NCBI RefSeq assembly: GCF_016680995.1
Contig: NZ_JAEQMG010000140.1
Span: 4,144 to 68,143, forward strand
DNA from: Ruminococcus difficilis
GTDB lineage: Bacteria; Bacillota_A; Clostridia; Oscillospirales; Acutalibacteraceae
DNA: 64,000 nt
Direction of reading: 5' to 3'
Each line of letters begins with the position of its first letter. Within the stretch, counting starts at the first letter, position 1. Positions 1 to 8,445 of the stretch are shown piece by piece. The notes below the pieces were generated by a model. It did not search any database and was not told the origin of the DNA. It saw only the letters and a program-made list of their open reading frames with translations. The position numbers were made by a program, and so were the translations under genes.

Positions 1-213
1 ATATATCATCACTTTTCACCAAAGTCAACATTTTCCAAATCGAAAAAAATAAATTTTATATTTATGCAGAATCAGCCGAATTCTCCGTTTTGTCAATTGT
101 GCACCCTGCACAACGATACAACTCTGTTTTCATGGAATACCCACAAAGAACGGCGGCACGGTTTTTTGTGAAACTTCGATAAATTCAAAACCGTATTTCT
201 GACAAAAATCACA

Positions 214-242
214 TATACAAAAACCCTTTTAAATGGTATAAT
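214..242 (+). promoter_or_regulatory. Putative sigma-A promoter of the rnf operon
   Basis: A perfect -10 box TATAAT lies at 237-242 with a weak -35 (TATACA, 214-219) 17 bases upstream. The rnfC start is 50 bases downstream, behind the ribosome site GAGGAGG at 279-285. The rest of 1-290 is AT-rich and holds a small inverted repeat (GTGCACCCTGCAC near 99) but no gene that I can see. Confidence 0.55.
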
Positions 243-291
243 AACTACATATGCGCTCAAACAGAGTTGTAACCAAACGAGGAGGAAATAT

Positions 292-1602
292 ATGAAACTA
301 CACGGTATTCATGTGCCGCACAAGAAAAACACGGCACATCTGCCGCCTGTACGGCTTGAGCCGCCAAAGACCGTGGCTATCCCGATGTCCATGCACATCG
401 GCAGACCTGCAAAGCCCGTCGTCAAGCGCGGCGACGAGGTCAAGGTCGGCACCCTGATCGCCGAGGCGGACGGATACATCTCAGCGCCGATTCACTCGAG
501 CGTTTCGGGCAAGGTGCAGAAGATTGACGAGATCACCATTATGAACGGCTCGAAGGTGCCATGTATTCTTATCGACAGCGACGGCTTGCAGACCCCCGAC
601 GAAAGCATTACGCTGCCTGGGGTTCACGACCTCGACAGCTTCATCGACGCGGTGAAGAACAGCGGCTCCGTCGGACTCGGCGGCGCGGGCTTCCCTACCT
701 TCGTGAAGTTTGTCACAAAGGATCTCTCGGTTTTCAAGTACGTTATCATCAACGCCGCGGAGTGCGAGCCGTACATAACCTCGGACACGCGCACGATGCT
801 CGACCGCACGGACTCGATCAGAAAGGGTATCGAGGCGATGAAAAAGTACCTCGGCGTAAAGACCTTCATAATCGGCATCGAGGACAACAAGCCCGAGGCT
901 ATCGCGAAGATGAAGGAGCTCGCCTCACAGACAGACGGCGTTACCGTCAAGGTGCTGCCCGCGATGTACCCTCAGGGCGGCGAGAAGGTGCTGATTTACA
1001 ACTGCACGGGCAAAATCGTCCCCAAGGGCGGCTTGCCGCTGGACGTCGGCGCGATTGTGATAAACGTCACGACCCTCGCCTTCATTGCGGAGTACCTCGA
1101 AACGGGCATGCCGCTTGTTGAGAAGTGCGTGACCGTCGACGGAAGCGCGGTAAAGGAACCAAAAAACGTCATCGCGCCTATCGGAATGAGCATTGCCGAT
1201 CTGCTCGAGGCGGCGGGCGGCTGCAGGGAAGAGCCTGCGAAGGTGCTCTACGGCGGCCCGATGATGGGTATTGCCGTGCCCACGCTTGACAGCCCGGTAT
1301 TGAAGAACACAAACGCTATTGTCGCGATGGACAGACGCGAGGCAAAGCCGCCGAGGACTACTCCGTGCATAAACTGCGGCTCGTGCATCAACCACTGTCC
1401 GCTGAAGCTCGACCCGCGCGAGATCGCGATTTCCTACAAAATGAACGACGCGGAATCGCTCGAAAAGCTCTGCGTTGACCTCTGTATGGAGTGCGGCTGC
1501 TGCTCGTACATCTGCCCTGCGCACAGACCGCTCGTGCAGACAAATAAGTTAGCGAAGTTCGTGCTCAGGCAGTATCAGAACAGCAAAAAGGAGGGCAAAT
1601 GA
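292..1602 (+). CDS. rnfC: Electron transport complex subunit RnfC
   Basis: RnfC is the peripheral NADH/FMN-binding subunit of the ion-translocating ferredoxin:NAD+ oxidoreductase at the cytoplasmic membrane. The N-terminus has the typical GIHVPHKKN and barrel-sandwich lead-in (residues 1-80), followed by the glycine-rich flavin/NADH region (GLGGAGFPTFVK near residue 128). The C-terminus carries two [4Fe-4S] motifs, CINCGSCINHCP near residue 359 and CMECGCCSYICP near residue 398. At 436 residues it has the usual length for the family. It starts behind a strong ribosome site (GAGGAGG) and is the first gene of a tightly packed operon, overlapping rnfD by 4 bases. The gene order C-D-G-E-A-B is the standard clostridial one. 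Confidence 0.97.
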   Translation: MKLHGIHVPHKKNTAHLPPVRLEPPKTVAIPMSMHIGRPAKPVVKRGDEVKVGTLIAEADGYISAPIHSSVSGKVQKIDEITIMNGSKVPCILIDSDGLQTPDESITLPGVHDLDSFIDAVKNSGSVGLGGAGFPTFVKFVTKDLSVFKYVIINAAECEPYITSDTRTMLDRTDSIRKGIEAMKKYLGVKTFIIGIEDNKPEAIAKMKELASQTDGVTVKVLPAMYPQGGEKVLIYNCTGKIVPKGGLPLDVGAIVINVTTLAFIAEYLETGMPLVEKCVTVDGSAVKEPKNVIAPIGMSIADLLEAAGGCREEPAKVLYGGPMMGIAVPTLDSPVLKNTNAIVAMDRREAKPPRTTPCINCGSCINHCPLKLDPREIAISYKMNDAESLEKLCVDLCMECGCCSYICPAHRPLVQTNKLAKFVLRQYQNSKKEGK

Positions 1603-2537
1603 TGAACAAGCTGATTTCAACCGTTTCGCCCCACTTCCATACGCCGCGCAGCACACAGATGATAATGCTCGACGTTATCATCGCGCTCGTGCCCGCGGAA
1701 ATCGCCTCGGCGATAATCTTCGGCTGGCGCGCGCTCCTTATCGTGGCGGTATGCGTCGGCACCTGCGTGCTCTCGGAGTTCCTCTTTGAGAAGCTCTGCA
1801 AGAGAGAGAACACCGTTTCCGACCTCTCGTCGATCGTGACGGGAATCCTGCTCGCCTTCAACCTGCCCGTGACTATCCCGATTTGGCAGGCGATGCTCGG
1901 CAGCGTTATCGCGATAATCGTGGTAAAGCAGCTCTTCGGCGGCATTGGTCAGAACTTCGCTAACCCTGCCATCACCGCAAGAATCATCATGCTCGTAGCG
2001 TTCTCGGGCGACATGACAAAGTGGATAACCCCAAGCGGCTTCTTCACCGACGTCAACGCCTCAACAAGCGCGACGCCGCTGCTCGCGATGACCAACGGCA
2101 CCGACGTACCCTCGTACCTCGACCTCTTCCTCGGCAGACACGGCGGCTCGCTCGGCGAGACCTGCGCGCTTGCGCTTCTGCTCGGCGGCGGATATCTGCT
2201 CGTGCGCCGCGTAATAACATGGCACACTCCCGTCGCGTTCATCGGCACCGTCGCGCTCATGTCGCTCGTCTGCGGCAAGGACGTGCCCGGTCAGGTGCTC
2301 TCGGGCGGTCTGCTGCTCGGCGCGTTCTTCATGGCGACCGACTACGCCACAACTCCAAACACAAAATGGGGCAAGATCATCTTCGGCGTGGGCTGCGGTC
2401 TTATCACCATACTTATCCGCTTCTGGGGCAACTACCCCGAGGGCGTGAGCTACTCGATACTCCTTATGAATATCCTCACGCCGTACATCTCCAAGCTCAC
2501 GCGCTCAAAGCCGCTGGTGGGAGGTGTTGAGGAATGA
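1599..2537 (+). CDS. rnfD: Electron transport complex subunit RnfD
   Basis: RnfD is an integral membrane subunit of the Rnf complex and carries a covalently bound FMN. The protein has about 312 residues with multiple hydrophobic helices. The segment STSATPLLAM near residue 152 matches the flavinylation site of the NqrB/RnfD family, in which the threonine is linked to FMN. It overlaps rnfC and rnfG by 4 bases each (ATGA junctions), so the operon is probably translationally coupled. The family match is clear; ion specificity (Na+ or H+) cannot be told from this sequence by eye. Confidence 0.96.
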   Translation: MMNKLISTVSPHFHTPRSTQMIMLDVIIALVPAEIASAIIFGWRALLIVAVCVGTCVLSEFLFEKLCKRENTVSDLSSIVTGILLAFNLPVTIPIWQAMLGSVIAIIVVKQLFGGIGQNFANPAITARIIMLVAFSGDMTKWITPSGFFTDVNASTSATPLLAMTNGTDVPSYLDLFLGRHGGSLGETCALALLLGGGYLLVRRVITWHTPVAFIGTVALMSLVCGKDVPGQVLSGGLLLGAFFMATDYATTPNTKWGKIIFGVGCGLITILIRFWGNYPEGVSYSILLMNILTPYISKLTRSKPLVGGVEE

Positions 2538-3049
2538 AAGACATAATCAAGCCCATCGCGGTACTCGGCGCTATCTGTCTTGTCGTCACCGCGCTGCTGG
2601 CATATATCAACTCCGTCACCTCGCCGATAATCCTCGCCGCCGAACAGAAGGCTGCAGAGGAAGCGCGGCTCGAGGTCATGCCCGAGGCAAACAGCTTTGA
2701 GAAAATCGACTCCGAGCTTCCCGAGGGAGTTACGGAAGCATACCTTGCCGACAACGGCGGCTATGTTTTCATGCTGACCACAAAGGGCTACGGCGGCGAC
2801 ATCAAGCTCATCTGCGGTATCCTCGACGGCAAGCTGACAAAAATCAAAACCCTTTCGCACAACGAAACGAGCGGCATCGGCTCGAAGGTAGTCGCGGGCA
2901 ACTACGGCGACAACTACATCGGTAAAAGTGAGGACGATTACTCTCAGGTCGACTCGGTAACGGGCGCGACGATCTCCTCAAAGGCATACAAAAAAGCGCT
3001 CGGCAACGCGTTTGCCGCTTACGATCAACTGACGAAGGAGGCGAAGTGA
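2534..3049 (+). CDS. rnfG: Electron transport complex subunit RnfG
   Basis: RnfG is the membrane-anchored, FMN-carrying subunit of the Rnf complex. It has one N-terminal transmembrane helix (about residues 7-28) and then an extracytoplasmic FMN-binding domain. The FMN attachment motif is visible as SVTGATISS near residue 140, where the last threonine of the S(T)GAT motif is the covalent flavin site in this family. The length of 171 residues is normal. The start codon overlaps the rnfD stop, and the stop overlaps the rnfE start. Confidence 0.95.
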   Translation: MKDIIKPIAVLGAICLVVTALLAYINSVTSPIILAAEQKAAEEARLEVMPEANSFEKIDSELPEGVTEAYLADNGGYVFMLTTKGYGGDIKLICGILDGKLTKIKTLSHNETSGIGSKVVAGNYGDNYIGKSEDDYSQVDSVTGATISSKAYKKALGNAFAAYDQLTKEAK

Positions 3050-3732
3050 TGAACACCCTGCAAAATTTCTCGAAGGGTCTTGTCAAGGAGAACCCCGTTC
3101 TCGTTCTCGTTCTCGGCACCTGCCCCACTCTCGCCACCTCCACAAGCATCTCAAACGCCCTCGGAATGGGCTTGGCGGCGACTGTCGTTCTGCTCTGCTC
3201 GAACATCGTTATCTCCGCGCTGCGCAAGGTCATTCCCGACAAGGTGCGCATTCCATGCTATATCGTGCTTATCGCGGGCTTCGTTACCATGGTTCAGATG
3301 CTCGTCAAGGCGTTCGCACCCGCTCTCGACGCGGCTCTGGGAATTTACCTGCCGCTGATCGTCGTTAACTGCATTATCCTCGGTCGTGCGGAAATGTTCG
3401 CCAACAAGAACAAGGTTTTCGACTCCGCTGTCGACGCTCTCGGCATGGGCGCGGGCTTTACCCTCGCGCTGAGCCTGATGGCGCTTATCCGCGAGGTATT
3501 CGGCAACGGCACCTTCTTCGGTCTGCCTATCCCCGTACTTTACGACAACCACATCTCGATTCTCACGATGGCTCCCGGCGGCTTCTTCGTATTCGGTCTG
3601 CTCATCGCGGCGGTCAACAAGTTCTCCGCCCACAAGCCCAAGAAACAGGATTTCGGCTGCACGGGCTGTCCGTCGGCCGAGATCTGCTCGCACTCCTGCG
3701 TGAACAGAGAGGAGGCTGCGGCAAATGACTAA
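3046..3732 (+). CDS. rnfE: Electron transport complex subunit RnfE with cysteine-rich tail
   Basis: RnfE is an integral membrane subunit of the Rnf complex, related to NqrD, with six predicted helices. The opening (KENPVLVLVLGTCPTLA) is the conserved N-terminal helix containing the membrane cysteine that helps hold the intramembrane iron-sulfur centre shared with RnfA. Beyond the last helix there is a hydrophilic tail of about 30 residues containing CTGCPSAEICSHSC, four cysteines in CxxCx5CxxxC spacing. I see no such segment in RnfA. The gene overlaps rnfG by 4 and rnfA by 8 bases. Confidence 0.95.
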   Translation: MMNTLQNFSKGLVKENPVLVLVLGTCPTLATSTSISNALGMGLAATVVLLCSNIVISALRKVIPDKVRIPCYIVLIAGFVTMVQMLVKAFAPALDAALGIYLPLIVVNCIILGRAEMFANKNKVFDSAVDALGMGAGFTLALSLMALIREVFGNGTFFGLPIPVLYDNHISILTMAPGGFFVFGLLIAAVNKFSAHKPKKQDFGCTGCPSAEICSHSCVNREEAAAND

Positions 3733-4315
3733 GCTGATCATTATCCTGCTCTCGGCGGTATTCATCAACAACTACGTGCTTTCGCGCTTCCTCGGTATCT
3801 GTCCGTTCCTCGGCGTCTCGAAGAAGCTCGACTCCGCGACGGGAATGAGCCTCGCGGTCATCTTCGTAATGCTGATGGCGACCGCGGCGACATATCCTAT
3901 CCAGATTTACCTGCTCAACCCGAACGGTCTGGGCTATTTGCAGACGATCGTATTTATCCTCGTCATCGCGGCTCTCGTTCAGCTCGTCGAGATAGTGCTC
4001 AAGCGGTTCGTACCCTCGCTGCACAAGTCGCTCGGCGTTTATCTGCCGCTTATCACCACAAACTGCGCGGTTCTCGGCGTTACTATCCTCAACATCGACG
4101 AGGGCTACACCTTCCTTGAGGCGATGGTCAACTCGCTCGGAAGCGGTCTGGGCTTCTTCCTCGCGATGGTTATGTTCTCGGGCGTGCGCTCGGTGCTCGA
4201 AAAAGCCGACGTGCCCAAGAGCTTCAAGGGTCTGCCGATCACGCTCGTCGCGGCGGCTATCGTTTCGCTGTCGTTCTTAGGCTTCGGCGGCGTTATTGAA
4301 AATCTGTTCGCGTAA
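3725..4315 (+). CDS. rnfA: Electron transport complex subunit RnfA
   Basis: RnfA is an integral membrane subunit of the Rnf complex, homologous to NqrE and to RnfE. The 196-residue protein begins with the family pattern INNYVLSRFLGICPFLGVSK and has six hydrophobic helices. The cysteine in GICPF (residue 26) and the one in TTNCAVLG are the conserved intramembrane iron-sulfur ligands. It overlaps rnfE by 8 bases and is followed 12 bases later by rnfB behind a ribosome site (GGAGGAAG). Confidence 0.96.
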   Translation: MTKLIIILLSAVFINNYVLSRFLGICPFLGVSKKLDSATGMSLAVIFVMLMATAATYPIQIYLLNPNGLGYLQTIVFILVIAALVQLVEIVLKRFVPSLHKSLGVYLPLITTNCAVLGVTILNIDEGYTFLEAMVNSLGSGLGFFLAMVMFSGVRSVLEKADVPKSFKGLPITLVAAAIVSLSFLGFGGVIENLFA

Positions 4316-4327
4316 GGAGGAAGTTAC

Positions 4328-5155
4328 ATGGAAGCGATTCTCACGGCGGTCATACCCGTCGTAATCATCGGCGTTATCTGCGCCGCGGTGCTCGTTATCG
4401 CCGCCAAGGTCATGGCGGTCAAGGAGGACGAGAGATTCCCCGCGGTCAGGGAATGTCTGCCCGGCGCAAACTGCGGAGCCTGCGGCTTTGCGGGCTGCGA
4501 CGGCTACGCTAAGGCGCTCTGCGAAAATCCCGACACGCCTACTAACCTGTGTATCCCCGGCGCGGACGGCGTTTCAAGACAGCTCAGCGATATTCTGGGC
4601 GTTGAATTCGCCGACGTTGTCGAGCAGGTCGCGGTAGTGCACTGCTCGGGCGACTGCGAGCACACGAGCGACAAGGTCGTTTATCAGGGCATTGAGTCCT
4701 GCGCCGCTGCAAAGCTGATGTACGGCGGCAAGGGAAGCTGCACCTACGGCTGCTTGGGACTCGGCGACTGCGTGAAGGTCTGCCCTCACGACGCTATATG
4801 TATCGCGGACGGCGTTGCGCGCGTCAACACAAAGGACTGTGTTGGCTGCGGACTCTGCGCCAAGACCTGCCCGAACCACCTTATCTCTCTCGTTGCGGAC
4901 GTTGAAAGAGTCGTCGTCGCGTGCAGCAACAAGGACAAGGGCGCCGTCACAAGAAAGGTTTGCTCGAACGGCTGTATCGGCTGCAAAAAGTGCGAGAAGG
5001 TCTGTCCTCTCGGCGCGATAAAGGTAGTCGACAACGTGGCTGTCATCGACTACGAAAAGTGCGACAACTGCCCCGACTTCGCGGTCTGCGCGAAAAACTG
5101 CACCGTCGGCTGTATCCTCACCGCCGACCTAAGCGGTATGCACAGAGTAAAATAA
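4328..5155 (+). CDS. rnfB: Electron transport complex subunit RnfB (ferredoxin-type)
   Basis: RnfB takes electrons from reduced ferredoxin and passes them into the Rnf complex. One N-terminal membrane helix (about residues 5-27) is followed by the RnfB-specific cluster motif [15 protein letters not shown] (residues 43-57). Two ferredoxin-like repeats follow: [16 protein letters not shown] with [12 protein letters not shown], and [12 protein letters not shown]. The C-terminus ends with a further cysteine-rich stretch. The length of 275 residues is typical of clostridial RnfB. It is the last gene of the operon; a strong terminator begins 15 bases after its stop. Confidence 0.97.
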   Translation: MEAILTAVIPVVIIGVICAAVLVIAAKVMAVKEDERFPAVRECLPGANCGACGFAGCDGYAKALCENPDTPTNLCIPGADGVSRQLSDILGVEFADVVEQVAVVHCSGDCEHTSDKVVYQGIESCAAAKLMYGGKGSCTYGCLGLGDCVKVCPHDAICIADGVARVNTKDCVGCGLCAKTCPNHLISLVADVERVVVACSNKDKGAVTRKVCSNGCIGCKKCEKVCPLGAIKVVDNVAVIDYEKCDNCPDFAVCAKNCTVGCILTADLSGMHRVK

Positions 5156-5170
5156 TTTAAAAGTACAGGA

Positions 5171-5201
5171 CGGAGATGAAAACATCTCCGCCCTTTTGTT
5201 T
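5171..5201 (+). terminator. Rho-independent terminator of the rnf operon
   Basis: A perfect 8-bp stem (CGGAGATG, loop AAAA, CATCTCCG) spans 5171-5190 and is followed by CCC and TTTTGTTTT. It directly follows rnfB. The last base overlaps the end of the small minus-strand gene. Confidence 0.85.
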
Positions 5202-5341
5202 TAAAGCTCTTCGTCCTCAGCGTAGTCCTCGTCGTTCTCGTCGGGATTCGCGGGAACCATGCCCGTCATCTCGTTGGTGTATACCGTGTTCATCTCGGTA
5301 ACCGGGGTGTCGTCGGACTTCTTTTTCTTTTTCTTGCTCAT
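5201..5341 (-). CDS. Small lysine-rich/acidic protein of unknown function (46 residues)
   Basis: A short frame of 46 residues runs from the ATG at 5341 to TAA at 5201. It is opened by a good ribosome site (GAGGTGA, 9 bases upstream). The protein starts MSKKKKKKSDD and ends in an acidic stretch (NPDENDEDYAEDEEL), with no hydrophobic segment and no cysteine. I do not recognise a family. Its ribosome site lies inside the 3' arm of the hairpin that ends the upstream hydrolase gene on the same strand, so its translation may depend on that structure. Short, low-complexity frames can be accidental, but the start signal argues that it is real. Confidence 0.55.
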   Translation of the reverse strand: MSKKKKKKSDDTPVTEMNTVYTNEMTGMVPANPDENDEDYAEDEEL

Positions 5342-5346
5342 TAAAA

Positions 5347-5384
5347 ATCACCTCGGGGTTAGTATGCCCGAGGTGATGCTTTTT
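5347..5384. terminator. Bidirectional terminator hairpin between the HAD gene and the small protein gene
   Basis: Arms ATCACCTCGGG (5347-5357) and CCCGAGGTGAT (5367-5377) form an 11-bp stem with a 9-base loop. T runs follow on both strands: GCTTTTTATT on plus, and five T on minus from the A run at 5343-5347. On the minus strand it ends the hydrolase gene, and its 3' arm contains the ribosome site of the 46-residue gene. Confidence 0.75.
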
Positions 5385-6114
5385 ATTCCTTGACTATCAA
5401 TTTTTTGATTTTATAAACGTCGCCGTCCATTACGGTGTACTGACTGCGCAGCTCACCCTTTATCTCGGGTGAAATACTCTGGTGGATATAGAGGCTGTCG
5501 ATTCCGAAATCAGCCGCGCCGCCGATATCGGAGATGTAGTCGTTGCCTATCATGATGCTCTCCTCTTTTTTCAGTCCGTAGCGGTCAAAGAGCGTCTGAT
5601 AATAATGCGCGTCGGGCTTTGAGCACTCCTCGTCCGAGCTGATGCACACGCCGTCGAAGTACTTGTCCAGACCGAACATATTCAGCTCGTTCTCCGTAAA
5701 CACGCGCTGGGCGTTCGAGAGCAGGTATATCTTCTTGCCGTGCGCCTTGAGTGTGTCGAGCAAGTCCTGAACTCCGTCGTACAGCTTGATATACTTCGTC
5801 GAATAGCAGCGGAACGCCTCGGCGATGAAGTCGATACGGCTCTTCGGCACCTTAACGCCCTTCTGGGTGAACAGCGCGCGGAAAACCTTCTCTATCTTCA
5901 CGTCGATAACGGTAAATTCGGGGTGGCGGCGGCGTACCGAAGCCTTCTCCTTGTCGACAAGTCTGCCGTACTCGCGTTTGATTTCCTGCGGAGTGTACTC
6001 GGCGCCGTGGTAGGCGTAGAGGATTTGCAGGGACTTCCAGAGCTTTGCCGACCACTCGTCGGTGTTGATGTCGATAAGGGTTCCGTATAAATCGAAAATG
6101 TAATTCTTGTACAT
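5383..6114 (-). CDS. HAD-superfamily hydrolase (YjjG/YfnB-like phosphatase)
   Basis: This is a haloacid-dehalogenase-type phosphatase of 243 residues. Motif I is FDLYGTL (nucleophile Asp8), motif II is LLSNAQ (near residue 131), motif III is the lysine in CSKPDAHYY (near residue 166), and motif IV is IGNDYISDIGGA (near residue 187). The helical insert between motifs I and II marks a C1-cap subfamily member, as in pyrimidine nucleotidases or 2-haloacid dehalogenase-like phosphatases. The substrate cannot be told. A strong ribosome site (GGAGGAG) lies 5 bases before the ATG. It is divergent from nth. Confidence 0.85.
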   Translation of the reverse strand: MYKNYIFDLYGTLIDINTDEWSAKLWKSLQILYAYHGAEYTPQEIKREYGRLVDKEKASVRRRHPEFTVIDVKIEKVFRALFTQKGVKVPKSRIDFIAEAFRCYSTKYIKLYDGVQDLLDTLKAHGKKIYLLSNAQRVFTENELNMFGLDKYFDGVCISSDEECSKPDAHYYQTLFDRYGLKKEESIMIGNDYISDIGGAADFGIDSLYIHQSISPEIKGELRSQYTVMDGDVYKIKKLIVKE

Positions 6115-6161
6115 TGAATCTCCTCCGTTTATTATACCATTATATATTGAAAAATCCGCGA

Positions 6162-6190
6162 TTGCAATAGCTTTGAAAATATGATAAAAT
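6162..6190 (+). promoter_or_regulatory. Promoter of nth
   Basis: TTGCAA at 6162-6167 and TAAAAT at 6185-6190 are separated by exactly 17 bases, and the nth ATG follows 22 bases later behind GGAGAAGG. Confidence 0.6.
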
Positions 6191-6212
6191 TTTTATCGGA
6201 GAAGGTGCTGTT

Positions 6213-6860
6213 ATGACGAAAAAAGAAATCGCGCTCTCGGCAGTCGAGGCGCTCAAAAAAGAATATCCCGACGCGAAATGCTCGCTCGACTACGAAACTC
6301 CGCTGCAATTACTCGTCGCGACAAGGCTCTCGGCTCAGTGCACCGACGCGAGAGTCAACCTCGTCACGCCCGCGCTGTTCGCAAGATTCCCCGACGCGGA
6401 GAGCCTTGCCGGAGCGGAGGTATCTGAGGTCGCGGAGTATATCAAATCCTGCGGACTGTACAAGACAAAGTCAAAAGACCTCGTGGCGATGGCGAAGATG
6501 CTCGTCAGCGACTTCGGCTCAGAGGTTCCCGACAATATCGACGACCTCACAAAGCTGCCGGGTATAGGCAGAAAAACCGCGAACCTGATCTGCGGCGACG
6601 TTTACGGCAAGCCCGCCGTCGTCGTCGACACCCACTGCATACGTATCACGACAAGGCTCGGTCTGCACAAGGAAACCGACCAGAGAAAGATAGAAAACGC
6701 CCTGCGAAAGCTGCTGCCGCCCGAGGAGAGCAACGACTTCTGTCACCGAATCGTGCTGCACGGCAGAGCGGTATGCACGGCGAGAAGCCCCAAATGCAAA
6801 GACTGCTGCATGAACGGCTTTTGCCGCATGGGAGTAAAGGAGCTGAAAAATGGAGATTAA
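6213..6860 (+). CDS. nth: Endonuclease III (DNA glycosylase/AP lyase)
   Basis: Nth removes oxidised pyrimidines from DNA and nicks at abasic sites. The 215-residue protein has the helix-hairpin-helix LPGIGRKTAN with the catalytic lysine, the catalytic aspartate in VVDTHC, and the C-terminal [4Fe-4S] loop with C-x6-C-x2-C-x5-C spacing (CTARSPKCKDCCMNGFC). Length and motif order are those of the family. Its 3' end overlaps the next gene by 11 bases, suggesting co-transcription with the Cof-type phosphatase. Confidence 0.96.
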   Translation: MTKKEIALSAVEALKKEYPDAKCSLDYETPLQLLVATRLSAQCTDARVNLVTPALFARFPDAESLAGAEVSEVAEYIKSCGLYKTKSKDLVAMAKMLVSDFGSEVPDNIDDLTKLPGIGRKTANLICGDVYGKPAVVVDTHCIRITTRLGLHKETDQRKIENALRKLLPPEESNDFCHRIVLHGRAVCTARSPKCKDCCMNGFCRMGVKELKNGD

Positions 6861-7665
6861 GCTGCTCGCGCTCGACCTCGACGGCACCGTCCTGCGCACC
6901 GACAACACCCTCGCGCCCGAGGTAAAGGACTCGATAAAACAGGCTATCGACGGCGGAATAGAAGTCGCCGTCGCAAGCGGCAGGCCGTTCTCGTCAATGC
7001 CGAAGGACGTGCTCGCGATCGACGGTATCAGCTGGGTCGTCGCCTCAAACGGCGCGGCTATATACAAAAACGGAGTACGTGCGCACTCAGACACCCTCAG
7101 TGAAGCGGACGTTCTGCGCGTGCTCGACCTCACAAAGGAGCATGACCTTATCTGGGAGGCGTTCCTCGAGGGCGAGACCTGCACCGACAAGAGATATTAC
7201 GACGACCCGACAAAATACGGCTGCTCCGAGGCTTATGTCGGCTATGTGCGCGGCTCGCGCGGCTGCTGCGCCGATATGCGCGGCTATATCCGCCGCAACC
7301 GCAAAAACCTCGACAGCATTGAATTTGTCAGCACCGACAAGGCTCTGCGCGAGAGCCTTTGGGGTATGCTCGAGCGTGAGCTTCCAAATGTTTACATCAC
7401 CTCGTCGTCGAAGAACTTCGTCGAGCTGATGAACGGCACCGCGACTAAGGCGAACGCGCTGAAAAGACTCTGTGGACTGCTTGATATTAACATAAAAAAT
7501 ACCGCCGCTGCCGGCAATGCCGACAACGACGCTGATATGCTCGCGCTCGCGGGCTTGGGCGCTGCCGTGAGCAACGCCACTCCTGCCTGTCTGAGAGCCG
7601 CCGACAAGGTCATTCCCTCTAACGACGAGGGCGGCGTGCGCGAGCTTATTAAATTTTTACTCTGA
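6850..7665 (+). CDS. Cof-type HAD-IIB family phosphatase
   Basis: This is a 271-residue HAD phosphatase of the Cof/YidA type, which usually acts on sugar phosphates, FMN or other small phosphorylated metabolites. Motif I is LALDLDGTVL (residues 5-14), motif II is VASGRPF (near residue 40), and motif IV is AAGNADNDADML (near residue 220), with the large C2 cap between. It starts within the end of nth behind AAGGAG. It converges on, and overlaps by 9 bases, the DUF6062-like gene. Confidence 0.9.
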   Translation: MEIKLLALDLDGTVLRTDNTLAPEVKDSIKQAIDGGIEVAVASGRPFSSMPKDVLAIDGISWVVASNGAAIYKNGVRAHSDTLSEADVLRVLDLTKEHDLIWEAFLEGETCTDKRYYDDPTKYGCSEAYVGYVRGSRGCCADMRGYIRRNRKNLDSIEFVSTDKALRESLWGMLERELPNVYITSSSKNFVELMNGTATKANALKRLCGLLDINIKNTAAAGNADNDADMLALAGLGAAVSNATPACLRAADKVIPSNDEGGVRELIKFLL

Positions 7666-8367
7666 TTTTTCCGCGACGGTCGGCTTCTCGCCGGTGAGGA
7701 ACTCGATGCTGCGCTCGATAGCGTCGGTCGAGGTGCCCCAGTCCTTGCCGCGGTTGCGGTAGTCGAACATCGACACAAAATGCTTGATGTCGCCGTAGAG
7801 CGATTCGAGGTAGTTCTTGGTGAGAGCGGCGGTCTCTGCGTGGAAGTCACCGAGCAGCTTTGACGGAACTCCGCCCTTGCCCATCGCGGCGGTCATGATG
7901 AACTGATAGTGCTTGAGGCAGATAAAGGGCTGCTCGCTGTAGGTCTTGCGGAACTCTCCGCCCTTTGACCACTCCGCGAATACCGTGGCGACGAGGTGGA
8001 ACATATCCGCCTCTACCCTGTCGCAGACGTAGCAGGAGTTCATCGTCTGACGGATAGCCTCGAGCTTCTTCTTATCGGGCTTGCCGCCGAGCTTCTTGGG
8101 CATCAGCTCGTCCCTGATGACCTCGAGGTGGGTTTCGAGAATAAGGGCGTTCGGCAGCTTCTGTCCGAGCTGTGTCATGCGCGAGAAATGGCGGTGGCAG
8201 AAGCCCTTCTTGTTCGTCGCGACTCGCACGCTCGGCTCCATCATCGCGTCGCCTGTGATAAACGTGACGTACTGCTCCTCGAGCATTTCCTCCATGCGGC
8301 AGAGAGGACAACCGCACTTCGGCGCAAAGAGGTCGTTGATAGGTATGGTAACAATGGTCTCTTTCAT
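7657..8367 (-). CDS. DUF6062-like cysteine/histidine-rich protein
   Basis: This is a 236-residue cytoplasmic protein rich in metal-ligand-like pairs: CGCPLC near the N-terminus, FCHRHF, SCYVC in the middle, and CLKH. This pattern fits the DUF6062 family common in Clostridia; the function is unknown. Zinc binding is my inference from the Cys/His pairs. A longer frame begins at 8400, but the ATG at 8367 (MKETIVTIPIND) has an AGGAG ribosome site at the right distance, so I start there. It ends by overlapping the phosphatase gene tail to tail. Confidence 0.8.
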   Translation of the reverse strand: MKETIVTIPINDLFAPKCGCPLCRMEEMLEEQYVTFITGDAMMEPSVRVATNKKGFCHRHFSRMTQLGQKLPNALILETHLEVIRDELMPKKLGGKPDKKKLEAIRQTMNSCYVCDRVEADMFHLVATVFAEWSKGGEFRKTYSEQPFICLKHYQFIMTAAMGKGGVPSKLLGDFHAETAALTKNYLESLYGDIKHFVSMFDYRNRGKDWGTSTDAIERSIEFLTGEKPTVAEKSE

Positions 8368-8445
8368 GGCAAAAACTCCTAAATCAGTTGATAAATACAT
8401 TGTACCACATAATAATTCATTGTGGAAGTTCGGAGAGATATATTT

